From NCBI GenBank assembly GCA_035624085.1, contig DASPSE010000372.1, positions 1 to 6,554 on the forward strand: DNA of 6,554 nucleotides, read 5' to 3'. The translations under genes and the position numbers were made by a program. The stretch is from JAFAGX01 sp035624085 (GTDB lineage: Bacteria > Acidobacteriota > Terriglobia > Terriglobales > Acidobacteriaceae). The notes under the pieces were generated by a model that did no database searches, was not told the origin of the DNA, and saw nothing but the letters and a program-made list of their open reading frames with translations. Shown piece by piece: positions 1-5,154 of this stretch. Numbering within the stretch: the stretch's first letter is position 1; each line of letters opens with the position of its first letter.

Positions 1-6
1 CACACA

Positions 7-393
7 ATGCATCTAGGTGAATGGTCGAAGGCGAATGCTGACTATGGCCGAAAGCTGTTCAATTCCGGACTGGAAGGAGCACGTTCTGGTCGAGAAGCAT
101 TTCTTCATGGAGGATCCTTTGCTCCGTCTCTTGGCGAGTCAGCGCGAAGCGCGTTGAAGCCAGCGGCCTTTGGCGTTTGCCTCGGCGTATTGAGTAGTTG
201 TCCAGGAAATGGGCACAAGTCCGTTGGCAGGGCAATCGCGCGCGGTATCGTGGGTGGTGTCGTTGGTTTTGGGTTAGGCCTTGCGTGGCTGAACCGCGGT
301 CTCGCTGTGAGCGTGGCGTCGGCCACGTTTGGAGGTATGGAGAAAGTGCGCGATGAGCACTGGCTAGAAAAGCATCCGATCGACTACGCTTAG
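7..393 (+). CDS. Small Gly/Ala-rich protein of unknown function, possibly membrane-associated
   Basis: I do not recognise this 128-residue protein. The N-terminal part (about 1-50) is polar and rich in Gly, Ser and Arg. Residues about 53-64 are hydrophobic and contain two cysteines nearby (C58, C65). Residues 80-95 form a glycine-spaced hydrophobic stretch (G80, G83, G84, G87, G89, G91), like a glycine-zipper membrane segment. The end is charged and finishes HPIDYA. There is no classical signal peptide. The ATG at 7 lies six bases from the window edge, the frame is open to base 1, and no ribosome binding site can be judged, so the gene could begin further left. It is separated from adhE by 125 bases containing a hairpin, so it is probably not part of the downstream operon. 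The composition looks like a real protein, but the function is unknown. Confidence 0.65.
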   Translation: MHLGEWSKANADYGRKLFNSGLEGARSGREAFLHGGSFAPSLGESARSALKPAAFGVCLGVLSSCPGNGHKSVGRAIARGIVGGVVGFGLGLAWLNRGLAVSVASATFGGMEKVRDEHWLEKHPIDYA

Positions 394-417
394 AATATGG
401 AGCACGTTGCGCGGTAG

Positions 418-446
418 GGCGGCGAGTATGTGTTCAGTTCGCCGCC
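418..446 (+). terminator. GC-rich hairpin after the first gene, possible terminator
   Basis: GGCGGCGA at 418-425 is the exact reverse complement of TCGCCGCC at 439-446, leaving a 13-base loop. It lies 25 bases past the stop codon at 391-393. The stem is strong, but no T-run follows on the forward strand, so it is not a textbook intrinsic terminator. It could instead be an mRNA-stabilising hairpin or a protein-binding palindrome in the adhE leader. Confidence 0.4.
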
Positions 447-495
447 AATAGGACCGAAGGATCACAATCAGGAATGCACTTCTCGCAGGAACTGG

Positions 496-512
496 CCCCT
501 ACCGGTTAGGGG
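496..512 (+). promoter_or_regulatory. Inverted repeat overlapping the adhE ribosome binding site
   Basis: CCCCTA (496-501) and TAGGGG (507-512) are perfect reverse complements around a 5-base CCGGT loop. The right arm is nearly the whole purine-rich Shine-Dalgarno-like stretch AGGGGG (508-513), which lies 5 bases before the ATG at 519. If folded in the mRNA, the stem would cover the ribosome binding site. As DNA, it could also be an operator. The geometry is seen directly; a regulatory role is inference. Confidence 0.4.
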
Positions 513-518
513 GCGGTA

Positions 519-3182
519 ATGATTGCGAGCGAAGCAGTGCAGGAGCGGGTTCAGATCCCGCTTGCCACAGAAAGCCTCAGTGCTGAACGAATTGCCTACC
601 TGGAAGGCCTGGTCAATCAAGCCAGCGTCGCCGCTGCTGTCTTTACCCAGTTCACTCAGGAAGACGTTGATCGCATCGTCAAACCGATGGTTCTGGCTGG
701 ACTGGAGGAAGCCCAACATCTGGCGCGGCTGGCGGTTGAGGAAACCAAACTCGGGGTGATGGAAGACAAGGTCATCAAGAATATGGTGGCCACCGAGTTT
801 GCCTATAACTACGTCAAGGACAAGCGCACCGTCGGCGTCATTCGCGAGTTCCCCGAGCGCAATCTAGTCGAGTTGGCTGAACCGATCGGGGTCATATTCT
901 CGCTCATACCGATTACGAATCCGACCTCTACAGTCCTGTTCAAGTGCATCATGGCGATCAAGACGCGGAATGCGGTCATTTTCAGTCCGCATCCGAAAGC
1001 CGGACGGTGTGGATTTGAGGCGGTGAAGATTATGTATGAGACGGCGCTGAAGCACGGAGCGCCGCAAGGAGTCTTCACTTGCCTGGAGTCGCACAACCTG
1101 CAGGACAACGCCTACCTGATGCGGCACAAAGACGTGGCGCTGATTGATGCCACCGGGGGACCGAGCGCTGTCAAGGCCGCGTACAGCTCCGGCAAGCCGG
1201 CGCTGGGTGTAGGGCCGGGGAACACGCCAGTTTATTTGGAGAAGACGGCGGACCTGAAAACGGCCGTGGTCGACATCATTATTTCGAAGACGTTCGACAA
1301 CGGAACCATTTGCGCTTCCGAGCAGACGGTCGTGATCGATGATGAAATTTATGACCAGGCTTTGAAGACATTCGCTGACCTGGGCGCGCACATATGCAAT
1401 GAAAACGAGACCGGACTGCTGGGACGCACGGTCATCGATCCGCAGAGCGGATGCATGCAGCCCCTGGCCGTTGGCCAAAAAGCTACCGATATCGCCAGGT
1501 TTATCGGCCTTTCCGTTAAGCCGAACACGAAACTTCTGATTGCGCCGATTCAAGGCGTCGGCCGTGAACATCCACTGTCGGTCGAGAAACTCTTTCCAGT
1601 GCTGGCAGTCTATCGAGCCAAATCCGTCGATGAGGCGCTCAAGGTGTGCGTGGATGTGAACCATGCCGGCGGGCTGGGACACACGGCGGTGATTTTTTCG
1701 CGCAACGACGAGATCATCCAGAAGTTTGGCGAGGTGATCAACGCTGGGCGAATTATCGTGAATTCGCCGGGCTCAATCGGAGCGCTGGGCGCGGTTTACA
1801 ACGATCTGGTGCCGACGTTCGCTTTCGGATGCGGGACGGGAGGCGGCAACAGCACGACCGACAACGTAAATATCTATCACTATCTCAACATCAAGCGGCT
1901 GGCCCGCCGGACGCAAAACCATATGTGGTTCCGAGTTCCCAATCAAATTTACTTCAACATGAATGCGGTAGAGAACGTTCGCCAGTTCCCATCAGCTTCC
2001 ACCGTCATCATTACCAATCCGGCTTTGGAGCGGGTTGGCCACGTCGATGTCGTGCGGCGCTGCATTTCCCCGCAGACTCACGTTCACGTGTCGGTGATTC
2101 CCGATGCAGAGCCCGAGGTCAAGGTCGTCATGCAGGGAGTTGAGGCACTCAATTTCTACAAAGCCGACCAGATCATCGCGCTGGGTGGCGGATCGGTGAT
2201 CGACGCAGCCAAGATCATGAAGCTGAAGTACGAGTCGCCGGACGCCGACCTGGAGGAATTAGCTGCGCCTTTTCTAGATTTGCGCAAACGCGTCGTGCAA
2301 TACCCGACCGAAAAGGTCAATCGGGCACGGCTGATTGCCATCTCGACGACCAGCGGTACGGGCAGCGAGGTCACTCCGTTTGCCGTCCTCACCGACACGG
2401 AACGCGGACGCAAGGTCACACTCGCTGATTACTCGCTCAGTCCTGACGTGGCCATCGTCGATCCGCAGTTTGTTATGTCCATGCCGAAGGGGCTTACCGC
2501 GGATACCGGCATAGACTGCCTGACCCACGCATTGGAAGCTGGGGTTTCGAATTATGCCTCGCCTTATACGGATTCCAATGCCATGCAGGCGATTCGGCTG
2601 GTGTTCAAGTACCTGCCCATCGCTTATGAGAATCCCCGCAATGAAGAGGCGCGCTGCATGATGCACAACGCGGCTTGCATCGCGGCGATGGCGTTTTCCA
2701 ACGCGTCGGTGGGCGTGAATCACGCGCTGGCACATGCCTTTGGCGCGCGCTTCCACGTGGCACATGGCCGAGCCAATGCGCTCATGTTGCCGCACGTGAT
2801 TGCGTATAACGCGGCCGTGCCCACCAAGTTTATGCCGTCGCCCTATACGCAGGGATATGTGGCACACAAGAAATACGCGACGATTGCGGATTTGCTGGGT
2901 CTGGGCGGCCAAACGGTCGAGGAAAAGGTGAAGAAGCTGATCGCAGCGACGGAACAATTGCTGGATCGCCTGGAATTTCCGCGTTCGATCGCAGAGCTAG
3001 GAATTTCAAAAGAAGAATTCGAGAGGGCAGTGCCGGAGCTGGTCAAGATTGCTTTCGATGATCCCTCCTGGCGCTCGAATCCACGCATGCCGCTGATGAA
3101 TGAGTTGGTTGAGTTGTTCTGGAAGGCGTATCAGGGACGGGGATCAGGGAAGGCGCCGAGCGCTGCGCAGCAAACCGCGTAG
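519..3182 (+). CDS. adhE: Bifunctional acetaldehyde-CoA dehydrogenase / iron-dependent alcohol dehydrogenase AdhE
   Basis: This cytosolic enzyme reduces acetyl-CoA (acyl-CoA) to aldehyde and then to alcohol, using two NADH; the reactions are reversible. The 887 residues carry an N-terminal CoA-acylating aldehyde dehydrogenase domain (about 30-460) and a C-terminal type III Fe-alcohol dehydrogenase domain (about 470-870), joined as in E. coli AdhE. Visible markers are NPTST and TRNAVIFSPHP in the first domain and the catalytic cysteine C265 in GTICASEQ (E. coli C246). The second domain has the NAD-binding GGGS at 556-559, TTSGTGSEVTPFAV, and metal ligands D666, H670, H735 and H749, spaced as in E. 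coli (653, 657, 723, 737). All key residues are intact, so both activities are expected. AdhE proteins usually assemble into spirosome filaments. The start at 519 is preceded by AGGGGG (508-513). Relative to E. coli, the N-terminus is about 19 residues longer. It probably heads an operon with the STAS and acyltransferase genes. Confidence 0.97.
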   Translation: MIASEAVQERVQIPLATESLSAERIAYLEGLVNQASVAAAVFTQFTQEDVDRIVKPMVLAGLEEAQHLARLAVEETKLGVMEDKVIKNMVATEFAYNYVKDKRTVGVIREFPERNLVELAEPIGVIFSLIPITNPTSTVLFKCIMAIKTRNAVIFSPHPKAGRCGFEAVKIMYETALKHGAPQGVFTCLESHNLQDNAYLMRHKDVALIDATGGPSAVKAAYSSGKPALGVGPGNTPVYLEKTADLKTAVVDIIISKTFDNGTICASEQTVVIDDEIYDQALKTFADLGAHICNENETGLLGRTVIDPQSGCMQPLAVGQKATDIARFIGLSVKPNTKLLIAPIQGVGREHPLSVEKLFPVLAVYRAKSVDEALKVCVDVNHAGGLGHTAVIFSRNDEIIQKFGEVINAGRIIVNSPGSIGALGAVYNDLVPTFAFGCGTGGGNSTTDNVNIYHYLNIKRLARRTQNHMWFRVPNQIYFNMNAVENVRQFPSASTVIITNPALERVGHVDVVRRCISPQTHVHVSVIPDAEPEVKVVMQGVEALNFYKADQIIALGGGSVIDAAKIMKLKYESPDADLEELAAPFLDLRKRVVQYPTEKVNRARLIAISTTSGTGSEVTPFAVLTDTERGRKVTLADYSLSPDVAIVDPQFVMSMPKGLTADTGIDCLTHALEAGVSNYASPYTDSNAMQAIRLVFKYLPIAYENPRNEEARCMMHNAACIAAMAFSNASVGVNHALAHAFGARFHVAHGRANALMLPHVIAYNAAVPTKFMPSPYTQGYVAHKKYATIADLLGLGGQTVEEKVKKLIAATEQLLDRLEFPRSIAELGISKEEFERAVPELVKIAFDDPSWRSNPRMPLMNELVELFWKAYQGRGSGKAPSAAQQTA

Positions 3183-3184
3183 GA

Positions 3185-3475
3185 ATGGGTGGTGCGTGTA
3201 TGGCAATGACTTCGGTGTGGCTCAACATTGATGAGGACGGCCTGGTTCCGGCCCTGCACGACGCCGCAGGGAAGCTGGACGGTGCCGAGGGTGAAGTGGT
3301 GCTGGATTTTTCGTCCGTGCGCCGGATCGATTCCAATGCGGTTCGGGCGATGGAAGAGTTAGCGCAGAAAGGTGACGAGAAAGCCGTCAAGATCGTGTTA
3401 CGCGGCGTCAACGTCGATGTTTACAAGGTGCTGAAACTGGTGAAACTCGCGCCACGATTTTCCTTCGCAAGCTGA
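3185..3475 (+). CDS. Single-domain STAS protein (anti-sigma factor antagonist-like)
   Basis: This small soluble protein consists almost entirely of one STAS domain. The typical core is visible: a strand VVLDFSS, then RRIDSNAVRAMEEL with D49-S50 at the position where SpoIIAA-type proteins carry DS/DT, the serine being the phosphorylation site. It then has a strand KIVLRGVN and a final helix DVYKVLKLVKLA. STAS proteins act as anti-anti-sigma factors, parts of stressosomes, or partners of lipid transporters (MlaB); the sequence does not decide which. No kinase or anti-sigma gene is in the window. The longest frame is given: its ATG is 2 bases after the adhE stop, with AGGA (3181-3184) directly abutting it, too close to act as a ribosome binding site. 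ATG at 3200, behind GGGTGG (3187-3192), is equally plausible and would shorten the protein by 5 residues. The position between two metabolic genes suggests translational coupling with adhE. Confidence 0.82.
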   Translation: MGGACMAMTSVWLNIDEDGLVPALHDAAGKLDGAEGEVVLDFSSVRRIDSNAVRAMEELAQKGDEKAVKIVLRGVNVDVYKVLKLVKLAPRFSFAS

Positions 3476-3500
3476 AGGGCGGGAGTGCTCGGTAACTATT

Positions 3501-3505
3501 AGGAG
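3501..3505 (+). promoter_or_regulatory. Ribosome binding site of the WS/DGAT gene
   Basis: AGGAG at 3501-3505 lies 7 bases before the ATG at 3513. It is the best Shine-Dalgarno match placed before a start in the window and fixes the start of the acyltransferase gene. Confidence 0.75.
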
Positions 3506-3512
3506 AGCTGTC

Positions 3513-5102
3513 ATGCAGAACCATCCGCGAGGTGATCGCCTTTCCTGGGGCGACACCGTTTTCCTGAATCTCGAACGGGAGGGTATGCCGCTCAACGTAG
3601 CCAGTGTCTGCGTGTTTGAGGGTGAGATTCCGTTTGGCGACTACAGCCAGTTCGTGGAGTCGAAACTGCCGCTTCTGCCTCGTTACCTCAAGCGGGTCGT
3701 GGCTCCGCCATTCAATATTGGCCTGCCGAGGTGGGAATACGATCCGAACTTCGATATTCGGAACCACCTGCGCGAGGTGACGCTGAAACGTGGTTCCGAG
3801 ACGGAGCTGAAGACGCTCGCCGGGAAGATCTTCGGCAAGGTGATGGATCGGCAACGTCCTTTGTGGGACCTAACCTTGGTTCATGGTTTAAAGGGTAATC
3901 GCACCGGTCTGATCGCACGCCTCCATCACTGCCTGGCGGATGGCATCGCTGGAGTAGGCATCATGAACGCGCTTTTGGATGCGAGCCCGGTGGCGTCCCG
4001 TCTGCCGAAAAGAAAGCTGCGGCTGCAGGTCCCGCGGCCGCGCGATCCGTTGACTGCATTGGTGGGCGGCTTCGTGGATTCCTATTCCGACTTCGTGCAC
4101 CGAATTCTCTCCGCGCTGGCGGACCTTTTGAGCATGGCGGAGCGGGTTGCCGCGAATGGCGGAAACCTGCCCTCCGGCGAACTTTCCCGCCTGCTGCCGG
4201 AAATCACAGCATTCACCGAGCGGCTGCGCTTCAACGTTCCCTACCGCGGGCCGCAGAAATTTGCCTGGGCAGACATTCCGCTGGCGGATGTCAAGATGAT
4301 CCGGCACACCTTCGGAACCAGCGTGAATGACGTCATCTTGGCGCTGGTCACGGCGACCATCCGGCGCTACTCAGAACTTCATGGCGACCGCGTCAAGGGC
4401 CGGTTGTTCCGCATGATGGTCCCGGTCAATCTGCGCGGCAGCGACAGTCCGGGCGAGTTGGGGAACCAGATTTCTTTGGTGCCTGTGACCATCCCGCTCG
4501 ACATCCGCAATCCTCAAAAACTCCTGGCGGCCGTGCACAAGAGAACAGAGTTTCTCAAGCGTGTACACGCTCCCGAGTTGGTCAGTTTAGCTGGCGGCCT
4601 GATCGGGATGTTCCCGACGGCTCTGCAGGCGGCGGTTGGCCCGATTGCGAGCCAGTTGCCGATAACGCCGTTCAACCTGGTCTGCACCAATGTGCCCGGA
4701 CCGCAGTACCCGCTCTATCTGCTGGGCCACAAGATGCTGCACTGGTATCCGTATGTGCCGGTGGGCGGCGAGATGGCGGTCAACTGCGCCATCCTGAGCT
4801 ACGACGGCAAGCTATATTTCGGGTTCAGCGGAGACACACATGCCGCGCCGGACCTGCGGCGTTTGGAAGCGCTGTTGAAAACGAGCTTCACCGAGCTGCG
4901 AGATGCTGCAGGCATCCACCCGCCGCGCAAGAAGAAGAAAATTGTGCGGGGCAAGGCGCAGGTGAGATCCAAACCTGCGCCCTCGGCGGTAACCGTAAGG
5001 GTGCCCATCCCCATTCCGTTATCTTCCGCTTCGGTTAAACCAACGGCGGAACGGGGGTCAACCAATGAGGAGGAAAAGATCCTCACGCGACTGATCGCGT
5101 AA
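3513..5102 (+). CDS. Wax ester synthase / acyl-CoA:diacylglycerol acyltransferase (WS/DGAT)
   Basis: The enzyme transfers an acyl group from acyl-CoA to a fatty alcohol (wax ester) or to diacylglycerol (triacylglycerol), at the inner face of the membrane where lipid droplets form. The family markers occur in order: PLW at 116-118, the catalytic HHxxxDG as HHCLADG at 138-144 (H139 being the expected general base), ND at 272-273 in SVNDVILALV, GNQIS at 317-321, and TNVPGP at 392-397 followed by PLYLLGHKM and YPYVPV of the C-terminal (DUF1298-type) domain. All are intact, so activity is expected; alcohol versus diacylglycerol preference cannot be read. At 529 residues it is longer than the usual 450-480 because of a tail from about 470, which starts with KKKK (473-476) and is rich in Lys, Pro and Ser. 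The gene follows the STAS gene by 37 bases and probably shares its transcript. Confidence 0.95.
   Translation: MQNHPRGDRLSWGDTVFLNLEREGMPLNVASVCVFEGEIPFGDYSQFVESKLPLLPRYLKRVVAPPFNIGLPRWEYDPNFDIRNHLREVTLKRGSETELKTLAGKIFGKVMDRQRPLWDLTLVHGLKGNRTGLIARLHHCLADGIAGVGIMNALLDASPVASRLPKRKLRLQVPRPRDPLTALVGGFVDSYSDFVHRILSALADLLSMAERVAANGGNLPSGELSRLLPEITAFTERLRFNVPYRGPQKFAWADIPLADVKMIRHTFGTSVNDVILALVTATIRRYSELHGDRVKGRLFRMMVPVNLRGSDSPGELGNQISLVPVTIPLDIRNPQKLLAAVHKRTEFLKRVHAPELVSLAGGLIGMFPTALQAAVGPIASQLPITPFNLVCTNVPGPQYPLYLLGHKMLHWYPYVPVGGEMAVNCAILSYDGKLYFGFSGDTHAAPDLRRLEALLKTSFTELRDAAGIHPPRKKKKIVRGKAQVRSKPAPSAVTVRVPIPIPLSSASVKPTAERGSTNEEEKILTRLIA
5070..5100 (+). other. Two adjacent small inverted repeats at the 3' end of the WS/DGAT gene
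   Basis: GAGGA (5070-5074) pairs with TCCTC (5080-5084). Immediately after it, ACGCGA (5085-5090) pairs with TCGCGT (5095-5100) around a 4-base loop, ending on the first base of the TAA stop (5100-5102). No T-run follows. They could form consecutive hairpins at the gene junction, attenuating or protecting the transcript before the next gene, or be chance in coding DNA. Confidence 0.3.
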
Positions 5103-5142
5103 GGCGGCAAGTAGAAGGGAAAAGGTCCCAGGTTCTTTCGGC

Positions 5143-5154
5143 AACGCGAACGTT
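5143..5154 (+). other. Short palindrome directly before the start codon of the iron-sulfur protein
   Basis: AACG (5143-5146), CGAA, CGTT (5151-5154) form a 4-bp hairpin that ends on the base before ATG 5155, where a Shine-Dalgarno sequence would be expected but is absent. The stem is short and may be chance. Confidence 0.2.

Larger units (their letters stand above)
394..518 (+). other. Intergenic region upstream of adhE, expected to hold the operon promoter
   Basis: This is the only gap of more than 60 bases in the window and the natural place for a promoter of the adhE operon. I see no convincing -35/-10 pair for a housekeeping sigma factor. Apart from the hairpin at 418-446 and the inverted repeat at 496-512, I find no recognisable operator. 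A TCACAA half-site near 471-476 resembles half of a Rex box but has no partner at the right distance. Confidence 0.35.

Noticed and set aside
468..480. TCACAA as part of a Rex (NADH-sensing) operator upstream of adhE
   Set aside because: Rex boxes are TTGTGA-N6-TCACAA palindromes; the left half is not present at the required distance.
864..1682. Long reverse-strand open frame (272 codons) opposite adhE
   Set aside because: It lies entirely antisense to the well-conserved aldehyde dehydrogenase domain. Its translation is rich in Arg, His and Gln without domain motifs, typical of a shadow frame in GC-rich coding DNA.
1646..2143. Forward open frame in another phase inside adhE
   Set aside because: It overlaps the intact adhE frame completely, and its product is Arg/Gly-rich with no family signature. 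There is no sign of a frameshift in adhE.
2274..2957. Reverse-strand open frame (227 codons) opposite the alcohol dehydrogenase domain
   Set aside because: It is antisense to conserved metal-binding motifs, Arg/His-rich, and shows no recognisable domain.
5068..5073. AGGAGG as a ribosome binding site for the downstream gene
   Set aside because: No ATG, GTG or TTG follows at 5-12 bases, and the next real start is more than 80 bases away. It encodes part of the acyltransferase tail.
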